NCBI RefSeq assembly: GCF_900187385.1 | Contig: NZ_FYEY01000001.1 | Coordinates: 4,278,001-4,342,000 of the forward strand | Length of the DNA stretch: 64,000 nucleotides | Reading direction: 5' to 3' | Source of the DNA: Streptomyces sp. 2114.4 | Lineage (GTDB): Bacteria > Actinomycetota > Actinomycetes > Streptomycetales > Streptomycetaceae | Part shown: positions 15,609 through 23,598 of the stretch, piece by piece | Layout of the letters: every line of letters starts with the position of its first letter | Position numbering within the stretch: the first letter of the stretch is position 1 | The notes under the pieces: generated by a model | Database searches by the model: none | Told to the model about the DNA's origin: nothing | What the model saw: only the letters and a program-made list of their open reading frames with translations | Made by a program: the position numbers and the translations under genes

Positions 15609-15646
15609 CGACGCGGCCGCAGCTCACCCGAGCTGCGGCCGCGTCG
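15609..15646. terminator. Strong bidirectional terminator
   Basis: A perfect 17-bp stem (CGACGCGGCCGCAGCTC and its complement) with a four-base loop ACCC, located between the convergent secreted-protein and rocD genes. Confidence 0.9.
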
Positions 15647-15661
15647 GCCTTCCGACGGGGG

Positions 15662-16897
15662 TCAGGCCAGCGCCCGCTCCAGGCTCCCCAGCGCGGCGTC
15701 CAGTTCCTCACCGGTGATGGTCAGCGGCGGGGCCAGCCGGATCGTCGAGCCATGGGTGTCCTTGACCAGGACGCCTTCCTTGAGCAGGCGTTCGCTGATC
15801 TCCCGGCCGGTGCCGAGCGCGGGGTCGATGTCGACCCCGGCCCACAGGCCGCGGGCGCGGAAGCCGGTCACGCCCTTGCCGGTCAGCGCGGCCAGACCGC
15901 TGCGCAGCCGGTCGCCCAGTTCGGCGGCGCGGCGCTGGAACTCTCCGGTGGCAAGCAGCTCGACGACGGCCGAACCGACCGCCGCCGACAGGGGGTTGCC
16001 GCCGAAGGTCGAACCGTGCTGGCCGGGGCCCAGCACACCGAGCACGTCGCGGCGGGCGACGACCGCGGAGACCGGGACGATGCCGCCGCCCAGCGCCTTG
16101 CCGAGCAGCAGTACGTCCGGCACCACGGACTCGTGCTCGACGGCCAGCGTGGTGCCCGTGCGGCCCAGCCCGGACTGGATCTCGTCGGCGATGAACAGGC
16201 ACCCGGCCCGCCGGGTCAGGTCGCGTACGCCGGTGAGATAGCCGTCGTCGGGGATCACGACGCCCGCCTCGCCCTGGATGGGCTCGATCAGCACGGCGGC
16301 CGTCGTCTCGTCCACGGCCGCTTCGAGCGCGGCGAGATCGTTGTAGGGGACGGTGCGGAAGCCGGGGGCGAAGGGCCCGAAGCCGACGCGGGCCGTGTCG
16401 TCGTCGGAGAAGCCGACGATGGTGGTCGTCCGGCCGTGGAAGTTGCCGCCGGCCACCACGATCGTCGCCCGGTCCGCCGGGACGCCCTTGACGTCGTACG
16501 CCCACTTGCGCGCGACCTTGATGCCGCTCTCCACCGCCTCGGCGCCGGTGTTCATCGGCAGGACCATGTCCTGCCCGGTCAGCTCGGCGAGGCCTTCGGC
16601 GAAACCGGCGAGCCGGTCGTTGTGGAACGCGCGGGAGGTGAGGGTGAGTTGGTCGAGCTGGCGGTGCGCGGCCTCGATCAGGGCCGGGTGGCGGTGGCCG
16701 AAGTTGAGCGCCGAGTAGCCGGCCAGCATGTCGAGGTAGCGGCGTCCCTCGACGTCCTCGACCCAGACCCCTTCGGCGCGCGCGACCACCACGGGCAGCG
16801 GGTGGTAATTGTGCGCGAGGACCGGGCCCTCGGCCTGGATCAGCTCCGCGGACGAACGGGGAGCGTGCACGCGGGCGGTACGGGTGGGAGCGGTCAT
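15662..16897 (-). CDS. rocD: Ornithine--oxo-acid transaminase
   Basis: 411 residues. Transfers the delta-amino group of ornithine to 2-oxoglutarate, giving glutamate-semialdehyde and glutamate in arginine/ornithine breakdown. Class III aminotransferase marks: M-N-T-G-A-E-A-V-E near residue 115, the D-E-I-Q-S-G-L-G-R-T motif, PLP lysine Lys267 in L-L-L-G-K-A-L-G-G-G, and H-G-S-T-F-G-G-N-P. Start codon overlaps the ddaH stop (TGATG), so the two are translationally coupled. The order Lrp, ddaH, rocD on one strand suggests conversion of (methyl)arginine-derived products toward glutamate under Lrp control. Confidence 0.95.
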   Translation of the reverse strand: MTAPTRTARVHAPRSSAELIQAEGPVLAHNYHPLPVVVARAEGVWVEDVEGRRYLDMLAGYSALNFGHRHPALIEAAHRQLDQLTLTSRAFHNDRLAGFAEGLAELTGQDMVLPMNTGAEAVESGIKVARKWAYDVKGVPADRATIVVAGGNFHGRTTTIVGFSDDDTARVGFGPFAPGFRTVPYNDLAALEAAVDETTAAVLIEPIQGEAGVVIPDDGYLTGVRDLTRRAGCLFIADEIQSGLGRTGTTLAVEHESVVPDVLLLGKALGGGIVPVSAVVARRDVLGVLGPGQHGSTFGGNPLSAAVGSAVVELLATGEFQRRAAELGDRLRSGLAALTGKGVTGFRARGLWAGVDIDPALGTGREISERLLKEGVLVKDTHGSTIRLAPPLTITGEELDAALGSLERALA

Positions 16898-17724
16898 CAG
16901 CGAATCTCCTGTGTGCAGCACTTGATGCCGCCGCCGGCCTTGTGGAACTCCGAGAGGTCGACGGGGACGGGGACATAACCGTGCGCGCTGAGCTGGTCGA
17001 TCAGGCCGGTCGCCTGCGGGGCGACGAAGACATGGCGGCCGTCGGAGACGGAGTTGAGGCCGAAGGCGAGGGCGTCGTCCCGGGTGGCGAGCACCGCATC
17101 GGGGAAGAGCCGGCGCAGCACTTCACGGCTGCCGGTCGAGAACGCCCCGGGGTAGTAGGCGACATGCGCCTCGCCCGTCTCCGCCGTCTCCTCCAGGACG
17201 AACAGCGCGGTGTCCAGGTGGTAGAAGTACGGGTCCACCAGCTGCAGGCCGATGGTCGGTACGCCGAAGAACTCCTGGACCTCGCGATGCGCGGCCGGCG
17301 TGGTGCGAAAGCCCGTACCCGCCAGGATGTAGCGTCCGGCCGGGATGAGATCGCCCTCGCCCTCGCACGGCGACTCGGGCCGGTAGACGTCGTACCCGGC
17401 CGCCTTGAACCAGGTCTCGTACTCCACGGACTCCGGCCGCCGCTGCGGCGCATGGAAGGACGAGCCGAAGACCCGGCCGCCCACGACGAGCGCGGAATTC
17501 GCCGCGAACACCATGTCGGGCAGCGTGGCCACCGGGGGCACGGTCTCCACCGTGTGCCCGTGGTCGCGGTAGGCGCTCATCAGCGCCTCCCACTGGCGCC
17601 CCGCGAGGGCGGTGTCCACCGGGATGTCCGCACTCATCCACGGATTGATCGCGTAACGCACATCGAAGTGTCTGGGCTCGCAGACCAGATAGCGCCGGGG
17701 GCGCGACACACGACTCTTCGGCAC
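16897..17724 (-). CDS. ddaH: Dimethylarginine dimethylaminohydrolase-like amidinotransferase-fold enzyme
   Basis: 275 residues of the guanidino-group-modifying superfamily. Visible: N-P-W-M-S near residue 27, D-M-V-F-A-A-N-S-A-L (substrate loop), F-E/G-E-G-E-G-D-L-I, the catalytic histidine in Y-F-Y-H-L-D-T-A, and the C-terminal nucleophile in G-G-G-I-K-C-C-T-Q-E (Cys269 or Cys270). The family hydrolyses methylated arginines or arginine to citrulline/ornithine-like products; the adjoining rocD suggests its product enters ornithine catabolism. Annotation as dimethylargininase is customary for this pair in Streptomyces, but the actual substrate has to be inferred. Confidence 0.88.
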   Translation of the reverse strand: MPKSRVSRPRRYLVCEPRHFDVRYAINPWMSADIPVDTALAGRQWEALMSAYRDHGHTVETVPPVATLPDMVFAANSALVVGGRVFGSSFHAPQRRPESVEYETWFKAAGYDVYRPESPCEGEGDLIPAGRYILAGTGFRTTPAAHREVQEFFGVPTIGLQLVDPYFYHLDTALFVLEETAETGEAHVAYYPGAFSTGSREVLRRLFPDAVLATRDDALAFGLNSVSDGRHVFVAPQATGLIDQLSAHGYVPVPVDLSEFHKAGGGIKCCTQEIR

Positions 17725-17868
17725 GGGACGTTCCCTTCGCTTCTTACGGGGCTTGCGGGGCGCTGCGTGGCAATGCGGGGCGACCGGACGTCACCGAGGG
17801 TCACCCCGAGTACTTCCACGGTAAGGAGCGACGGATTCGGGTCACAAGAAACAAATGCTGCTCATCAG

Positions 17869-17883
17869 CGCAGGAATCCTGCG
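17869..17883. promoter_or_regulatory. Inverted repeat upstream of ddaH, candidate Lrp site
   Basis: CGCAGGA-A-TCCTGCG, a 15-bp near-perfect palindrome with one central base, lies about 145 bp before ddaH and downstream of the Lrp gene. Size fits an Lrp/AsnC site, but no repeat copies were noticed. Confidence 0.4.
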
Positions 17884-18007
17884 TGGTCATGGGGGCGGAA
17901 GCCGGATTCATGCGCACGTCGCTTAGCGCGCGTACCTGCTCCGTATGCGTCCGCCCCCGTGCCGGCCCCGCGCTGCCCCCGCGCCCCGGCCCCGCGCCCG
18001 CCCCCCG

Positions 18008-18502
18008 TCAGGGCGTGGAGCCGCCCGGGGACTGGCTGGCGCCCGCCTCCGGGCTGTCCGGCAGGAGGTGGGACAGCACCATGTAACTGATCGTCTTGCG
18101 GATGAACGGCTCGGCCCTGATCCGTTCGAGCACCCCCTCGAAGTGCTCGACATCCTTGGCCCGTACGTGCAGCAGCGCATCGGCGCCACCGGTCACGGTC
18201 ATCGCCGCGGCGATCTCCGGATGGTTGCGCACCACCTCCGCAAGCCGCCGGGGCGGCGCCGCGCCGTCGCAGTACACCTCGACATACGCCTCGGTCAGCC
18301 AGCCCAGGGCGGCCGGCCGGACGGTAGCGGTGAACCCCGTGATCACGTTGTTCTCCCGCATCCGGTCCACCCGCCGCTTCACCGCGGTGGACGACAGCCC
18401 GATCGCCGCACCGATCTCCGCAAAGCTCGCCCGGCCGTTGTCGATCAACGCCGCAACAATCTTGCGGTCGAGGTCGTCGAAGGGCGCGGCTTTGGTGGTC
18501 AC
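18008..18502 (-). CDS. Lrp/AsnC-family regulator
   Basis: 164 residues: an N-terminal helix-turn-helix (D-D-L-D-R-K-I-V-A-A-L-I-D-N-G-R-A-S-F-A-E-I-G, then L-S-S-T-A-V-K-R-R-V-D-R-M) and a C-terminal RAM ligand domain (VYCDGAAPPRRLAEVVRNHP, V-T-G-G-A-D-A-L-L-H-V-R-A-K). Lrp proteins form octamers that sense amino acids. Located just upstream of ddaH-rocD in the same orientation, it probably activates or represses that operon in response to arginine or ornithine. The C-terminal 20 residues are Pro/Ser-rich and outside the domain. Confidence 0.93.
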   Translation of the reverse strand: MTTKAAPFDDLDRKIVAALIDNGRASFAEIGAAIGLSSTAVKRRVDRMRENNVITGFTATVRPAALGWLTEAYVEVYCDGAAPPRRLAEVVRNHPEIAAAMTVTGGADALLHVRAKDVEHFEGVLERIRAEPFIRKTISYMVLSHLLPDSPEAGASQSPGGSTP

Positions 18503-18867
18503 TGGGGCTCCCGAATCGTGCTGGTGCGTTCAGTCCGCGCTGGTCCGAACCGGTCCGTGCCGGTCCTCTCCGTCGTGGTCGCCTCACGGTAGCGGGGGGC
18601 GGGGCGGGGAGGCGGGAGGGTGGACAGGCGGGCGAGGGGGAGCGGACAGGCGGGTGAGATGAGAGGGCGGGCTACGGGGCGGAGCGGGCCAGGAGGGGGC
18701 CGTACGAGCCGGGTTGGCGTTCGAGGTGGTGCCGCCTCGTCGGAATGCGGGCCGGAGCCGGGTGCGTGGGTCCGCGGTCCTTGCCGGAATCCGCATGGGA
18801 TCCTGGTACGTCATGGTTCTGCCGGACGGACGGTGGACGGACGTGCGGCGATGATGAGGGTGCCCCG
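18503..18867. other. Gene-free divergent spacer
   Basis: 365 bp between the leftward Lrp gene and the rightward ATP-grasp pair. It contains G-rich imperfect repeats (GGACAGGCGGGYGAG, around 18620-18660) but no gene, strong hairpin or obvious operator. Confidence 0.45.
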
Positions 18868-19857
18868 ATGAGACTCTGCTTCCTGGTGGAGGAGCAGTAC
18901 CGCCACGACGGCATGCCGTTGGACGTCATCCGCCAACTCGGCTCCTGGGGACACCAGGTGGACGTGGTGTGGCCCGGCCGCTCGCTCATCCCCATATCCG
19001 AGGCGATCGAGGCCGGCAGCCATGACGCCTGGGTCCTCAAGACCGTCTCCGGCGGTCCGGGGCTGACGCTGCTGGAAGCCGCCGCCTCCGTCGGGCTGAC
19101 GACGGTGAACGATGTCCGGGCGATCCGCGGCGTACGGGACAAGGCGCTGGCCGCGGTGATCGCCCGCCGCAGCGGGCTGCCCGTCCCGGTGACGTATGCG
19201 GCGGCCCGCCCGGAGGAGTTCGCGGAGATCCCCGAGGTGGAGTTCCCTCTCGTGGTGAAGCCCGCTGACGGCAGTTCCGGGCGTGCCGTGCGGCTGGTGG
19301 CGACGCCGGACCGGCTGCTGGATCCCGTGGAGACGGCCGGCGCCGGGGACGTGGGCGCGCCGGGCGGGGGACTGCTTATCGCCCAGCCCTATGTGCCCAA
19401 CTCCGGTACGGATCTGAAGGTGTACAGCGTCGCGGGTGAGCTGTACGCGACCGAGCGGTGTTCTCCGCTGCATCCCGCGCATGCCGTACGCGAACGTCAG
19501 GTACCGCTCACCCCCGACATCGCCCGGATCACCGCCGAGATCGGCACGGTGTTCGGCCTCGATCTGTACGGGGTCGACATTCTGCTCGGGCCGGACGGCC
19601 CGGTGGTCGTGGACATCAATGACTTCCCGAGCTTCCGTCAGGTACCGGACGCGGTCGCCCGGGTGTCCGCCGCGATCCTGGACCTCGCCCGTCATGGGAG
19701 GGCGGGGCAGGGGGCCGGGCCGGCGACGCCGGGACCTGCCGAGGTGAAGCCGGGTGCCGTGGCGAGGCCGGGTGCGGCCCCCGCGACGCCCCCGTTCACC
19801 GCTCCGCCCGTGCCCCGCCCCAGCCGGCCCGCGGCCTCGATCGGTGGTGGCCGGTGA
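18868..19857 (+). CDS. RimK-like ATP-grasp ligase (first of a tandem pair)
   Basis: 329 residues. ATP-grasp fold: pre-ATP-grasp N-terminal domain (LCFLVEEQYRHDGMPLDVIR), lysine strand F-P-L-V-V-K-P-A-D-G-S-S-G-R, central V-F-G-L-D-L-Y-G-V-D-I-L, and the metal-binding V-V-V-D-I-N-D-F-P-S. Such enzymes join a carboxylate to an amine or thiol with ATP hydrolysis. The last about 55 residues are Pro/Ala-rich and unconserved. GAGGG precedes the ATG at 18868. The stop overlaps the start of a second, diverged ATP-grasp gene by 4 bp (GTGA), implying a stoichiometric pair. Substrate unknown; neither a peptide precursor nor amino-acid biosynthesis gene is adjacent. Confidence 0.85.
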   Translation: MRLCFLVEEQYRHDGMPLDVIRQLGSWGHQVDVVWPGRSLIPISEAIEAGSHDAWVLKTVSGGPGLTLLEAAASVGLTTVNDVRAIRGVRDKALAAVIARRSGLPVPVTYAAARPEEFAEIPEVEFPLVVKPADGSSGRAVRLVATPDRLLDPVETAGAGDVGAPGGGLLIAQPYVPNSGTDLKVYSVAGELYATERCSPLHPAHAVRERQVPLTPDIARITAEIGTVFGLDLYGVDILLGPDGPVVVDINDFPSFRQVPDAVARVSAAILDLARHGRAGQGAGPATPGPAEVKPGAVARPGAAPATPPFTAPPVPRPSRPAASIGGGR

Positions 19858-20831
19858 GGATCGGGCTGGTCACCGGGGATCCCGGACATCCGCTGCTGGC
19901 CGCGGTCACCGAGCTGCTGACCCCGGAGCACCAGGTCGTATGGCTGGATCCGGGCGGCGAGGGGCAGGGCCCGGATCCGGTCCTCGCTGCCTCGCCCGCT
20001 CTGTCGTCGCTCGCCGATGTCTATCTCCTCAAGGCACGTACGCCCCGGGCGCTGGCGCTCGCCGCCCTCCTGGAGGAGCACGGTGTCCCGGTGCTCAACT
20101 CCGCGGCGGCGACCGCGCGATGCCAGGACCGGGTCGAGATGGCGGCGGTGGCTCGCGCGGCCGGGCTGCCGTTCGCCGGTACCGCCGCAGTGGCCACGGT
20201 CGGGGAGCTGGTCGCGGCCGGCGAACCGGACGGGCCCCTGGTGATCAAGAGCCGGTTCAGCCGGCGCCATGACCTCGTGGCCCGTGCCGACGGCGCCGTA
20301 CGACTGCGGGAGCTGGCGACCGACTGGCCCGATGAGCCGGTGGTGGTCCAGGAGTTCACCGCGAACAGCGGCTGGGACCACAAGCTGTGGGTGGTCGACG
20401 GGCAGCTCTTCGCCGGATTGCGCCGGTCGGAGCTGTCCCCGGACGGCCGTGGGCCGACGTTGCCGCTGCCGGTCGGTGAGCTGCCCGAGAGCTGGACCGG
20501 CGCCGCGCTCCGGGCCGGCGAGGTCTTCGGTCTGGACGTCTACGGGGTGGACGTTCTGGACGCCGGCGGTGGCGCGCCCCTCATCGTGGACATCAATGCC
20601 TTCCCCGGCATTCGCGGCCAGGCCGGCGCCCCGGAGGCGCTGGCACAGCTCGCCCTGCGCACGGCCGCAAGGGGCCGGCGCCCCGACGCCGACGAACGAG
20701 GCGCCGACGAACGAGGCGCCTACGCACCAGGCACCCACGAAAGCGGCGTCGGTGAAAACAGCGCCGGTGAAAGCGGCGCCGGTGAAAGCGGCGCCGGTGA
20801 AAGGAAAGTGGCAGAAGTCGGCGAGAAGTAA
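19854..20831 (+). CDS. RimK-like ATP-grasp ligase (second of a tandem pair)
   Basis: 325 residues in this frame. ATP-grasp marks: V-Y-L-L-K-A-R-T in the N-terminal domain, L-V-I-K-S-R-F-S-R-R-H lysine strand, V-V-Q-E-F, V-F-G-L-D-V-Y-G-V-D-V-L and the metal site L-I-V-D-I-N-A-F-P-G. It is a divergent paralogue of the preceding gene and starts with GTG overlapping its stop. After about residue 275 the chain becomes an acidic repeat (A-D-E-R-G, G-E-S-G-A). The +1 frame over the same bases gives a longer A-P-T-N-E / A-P-V-K repeat tail ending at 20862 with higher third-position GC, so a frameshift near 20,680 may have swapped the tail. Confidence 0.82.
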   Translation: MRIGLVTGDPGHPLLAAVTELLTPEHQVVWLDPGGEGQGPDPVLAASPALSSLADVYLLKARTPRALALAALLEEHGVPVLNSAAATARCQDRVEMAAVARAAGLPFAGTAAVATVGELVAAGEPDGPLVIKSRFSRRHDLVARADGAVRLRELATDWPDEPVVVQEFTANSGWDHKLWVVDGQLFAGLRRSELSPDGRGPTLPLPVGELPESWTGAALRAGEVFGLDVYGVDVLDAGGGAPLIVDINAFPGIRGQAGAPEALAQLALRTAARGRRPDADERGADERGAYAPGTHESGVGENSAGESGAGESGAGERKVAEVGEK

Positions 20832-20986
20832 CCCCCGTTCGGAGGGCACCGAACCGAAGTGAACCGGTGGCGGAAGCTCTTCCTCCGTAAGGCCTAACGC
20901 GTTGACCCCTGGGGTAGCGCTGCTCCGTCCGGAGGGCGTGGTTCCCCGCGCCTTCCTTCCGTACGTATGGGGAGAGGCCGGCAACG

Positions 20987-23224
20987 GTGACACAGCCATT
21001 CGAACTGCCTGACTTCTATACGCCCTACCCGGCGCGGCTGAACCCGCATCTGGAGACGGCGCGTACGCACTCCAAGAAGTGGGCCCGCGACATGGGGATG
21101 CTGGAGGGCTCGAACATCTGGGAGGAGAAGGATCTCGACGCCCACGACTATGCCCTGCTGTGTTCCTACACCCACCCGGACTGCGACGCGGACGCGCTCT
21201 CACTGGTGACCGACTGGTACGTCTGGGTCTTCTTCTTCGACGACCACTTCCTGGAGAAGTTCAAGCGGACGCTCGACCGGGAGGGCGGCAAGAAGTACCT
21301 CGACCGGCTGCCCGCCTTCATGCCGATGGAGCTGACCGCGGCCGTTCCCGAACCGGCCAACCCCGTCGAGGCGGGGCTCGCCGATCTGTGGGCGCGCACG
21401 GTGCCGCACATGTCCATGGCGTGGCGGAAGCGGTTCGCCGAGAGCACCGAGCATCTGCTCAATGAGTCGCTGTGGGAACTGTCCAACATCAACATTCACC
21501 GGGTGCCCAACCCCGTCGAATACATCGAGATGCGCCGCAAGGTCGGTGGCGCGCCCTGGTCGGCGGGCCTGGTGGAGTATGCGACCGGCGCCGAGGTGCC
21601 CGCGGCCGTCGCGGGCACCCGTCCGCTGCGGGTGCTGCGCGACTCCTTCTCCGACGGGGTGCATCTGCGCAACGACCTCTTCTCCTACCAGCGGGAGACG
21701 GAGGAGGAGGGCGAGCTGAGCAATGGCGTCCTGGTGCTGGAGACCTTCTTGAACTGCACCACCCAGGAGGCCGCGGACGCCGTCAACGACCTGATCACCT
21801 CGCGGCTGCAGCAGTTCGAGAACACCGTGGTCACCGAACTCCCCGCGCTCTTCCTGGAAGAGGGGCTGGACCCCCGGTCCTGCGCGGATGTGCTGGCGTA
21901 CGCCAAGGGGCTCCAGGACTGGCAGTCGGGCGGCCACGAATGGCATATGCGCTCCAGCCGCTATATGAACGGAGGTGGCTCCGCGGCCGGCACCTCGCGC
22001 CCCTGGTCGCCCTTCTCCCCGGGCGGATTCGGCACCTCGGCGGCGGACCTGAGGACGGCGTCGGCCGCGGCCGGTGCGCGCCGTCTGCGCAGCTCCACCC
22101 ATGTCCCGCACCAGAAGGTCGGCCCCTCGCGCATCCCCGACCTCTACATGCCCTTCACCACCACCCTCAGCCCGCATCTGGAGGGCGCCCGCCGCCGCGT
22201 CGTCGCATGGGCGCACCGGATGGGTATCCTCGGCCCGCAGCCCGGGGTGCCGTTGTCCGACATCTGGGACGAGCCCGCCATGGTCCGCTACGACCTGGCG
22301 CTGTGCGCGGCCGGCCTCCACCCGGACGCCACTCCGGAACAACTGGACCTGGACGCCGCCTGGCTGGCCTGGGGCACCTACGCCGACGACTACTACCCCC
22401 AGGTCTTCGGCCGGACCCGCGACATCGCCTCGGCCAAGGTGTGCACCGAGCGGCTGTCGGCCTTGATGCCGCTCGACGCGTCGGCCGCCGTGCCCGAGCC
22501 GGTCAACGCGATGGAACGCGGGCTGGCCGACCTGTGGACACGTACGGCGGGGCCGATGGCCCCCGAGGCGCGCCGGGTGTTCCGTGCAGCCGTCGACGCG
22601 ATGACGGCCAGCTGGCTCTGGGAGCTCGACAACCAGCTCCACCACCGCATCCCCGACCCCGTCGACTACATCGAGATGCGCCGTGCGACCTTCGGTTCCG
22701 ACCTCACCATGAGCCTGAGCCGCATCGGCCACGACCGGCAGATCCCGCCGGAGATCTACCGCACCCGCACCCTGTGCTCCCTGCAGAACGCCGCGGCCGA
22801 CTACGCCTGTCTGCTGAACGATGTCTTCTCCTACCAGAAGGAGATCGAGTACGAGGGCGAGATCCACAACGGCATCCTGGTCGTCCAGAACTTCTTCGAC
22901 TGCGACTACCCGACCGCGCTGCACATCATCAATGACCTCATGACCTCGCGTATGCGCGAGTTCCAGCATGTCGCGGCCCATGAACTCCCGGTCGTCTGCG
23001 ATGACTTCGACCTCTCGCCCGAGGCCCGCAAGGCCCTCGACGGCTACGTCCACGAGCTGGAGAACTGGCTGGCCGGCATCCTCACCTGGCACCGGGGCTG
23101 CCTGCGCTACACCGAGGCCGAGCTGCGTCATCCCATGGGATCGCCGGGGAGGCTGGCGGCGCCGACCGGGCTGGGGATGTCGGCGGCCCGGCTCTTCAGG
23201 GCGTCGGTCGCGGGGGTGGGGTAG
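20987..23224 (+). CDS. geoA: Germacradienol/geosmin synthase
   Basis: 745 residues: two fused class I terpene cyclase domains. The N-terminal half turns farnesyl diphosphate into germacradienol and germacrene D, the C-terminal half turns germacradienol into geosmin. Motifs: N-domain D85-D-H-F-L-E and N229-D-L-F-S-Y-Q-R-E; C-domain D467-D-Y-Y-P-Q and N611-D-V-F-S-Y-Q-K-E. All metal-binding positions look intact, so the enzyme should be active. The start is GTG at 20987 with GGAGAGG upstream, matching the family N-terminus (TQPFELPDFYTPYPARLNPH). It stands as a single gene 155 bp after the ATP-grasp pair; geosmin formation does not need them, so co-location may be accidental. Confidence 0.97.
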   Translation: MTQPFELPDFYTPYPARLNPHLETARTHSKKWARDMGMLEGSNIWEEKDLDAHDYALLCSYTHPDCDADALSLVTDWYVWVFFFDDHFLEKFKRTLDREGGKKYLDRLPAFMPMELTAAVPEPANPVEAGLADLWARTVPHMSMAWRKRFAESTEHLLNESLWELSNINIHRVPNPVEYIEMRRKVGGAPWSAGLVEYATGAEVPAAVAGTRPLRVLRDSFSDGVHLRNDLFSYQRETEEEGELSNGVLVLETFLNCTTQEAADAVNDLITSRLQQFENTVVTELPALFLEEGLDPRSCADVLAYAKGLQDWQSGGHEWHMRSSRYMNGGGSAAGTSRPWSPFSPGGFGTSAADLRTASAAAGARRLRSSTHVPHQKVGPSRIPDLYMPFTTTLSPHLEGARRRVVAWAHRMGILGPQPGVPLSDIWDEPAMVRYDLALCAAGLHPDATPEQLDLDAAWLAWGTYADDYYPQVFGRTRDIASAKVCTERLSALMPLDASAAVPEPVNAMERGLADLWTRTAGPMAPEARRVFRAAVDAMTASWLWELDNQLHHRIPDPVDYIEMRRATFGSDLTMSLSRIGHDRQIPPEIYRTRTLCSLQNAAADYACLLNDVFSYQKEIEYEGEIHNGILVVQNFFDCDYPTALHIINDLMTSRMREFQHVAAHELPVVCDDFDLSPEARKALDGYVHELENWLAGILTWHRGCLRYTEAELRHPMGSPGRLAAPTGLGMSAARLFRASVAGVG

Positions 23225-23326
23225 GCAGACCGGGGGGCCGGGTGGACCGGGTGGACCGGGCGGACCGGGCGGTCTGGACGGGGCCGGCTGGTCCGGGCGG
23301 ACCGGCCCCCCGGAGGTCGGCCACAG

Positions 23327-23404
23327 CACGGACACCGGCCCACGGACACCGGCCCACGGACACCGGCCACGGACGGCGGCCACGGACGCCGGTCACGGAC
23401 GCCG
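23327..23404. repeat. Tandem CACGGACACCGG repeats
   Basis: Six copies of a 12-14 bp unit (CACGGACACCGGCC drifting to CACGGACGCCGG) in the 374-bp gene-free stretch between geoA (23224) and the secreted repeat protein (23599). Preceded at 23240-23275 by GTGGACCGG-type repeats. No spacers, so not a CRISPR array. Confidence 0.8.
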
Positions 23405-23478
23405 GGCGGCGTCCGTTGCCGTCCCTCGAACAGCGGCCCCAAGGACCCGCAATGCCCGCCGCGGGCTCCTGCTGGCTG

Positions 23479-23521
23479 GTGAATATCCCGTCCGAGGTGA
23501 ATATCCCGATATGTCATCGGG
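23479..23521. promoter_or_regulatory. Direct repeats and dyad upstream of the repeat-protein gene
   Basis: GTGAATATCCCG occurs twice with an 18-bp period (23479 and 23497). The second copy runs into an inverted repeat, CCCGAT-N5-ATCGGG (23505-23521). About 80 bp before the start of the secreted repeat protein; a plausible activator or repressor site. Confidence 0.45.
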
Positions 23522-23598
23522 AACCCCACATGGCGAAATCCCGGACGGGTGTGACCGAGGGCCGGACCGCTGCCCATGGCTGACGAGGAGTTCCGACT

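Noticed and set aside
23327..23404. CRISPR-like look of the CACGGACACCGG array
   Set aside because: Units are directly adjacent without unique spacers and drift in sequence; a simple tandem repeat.
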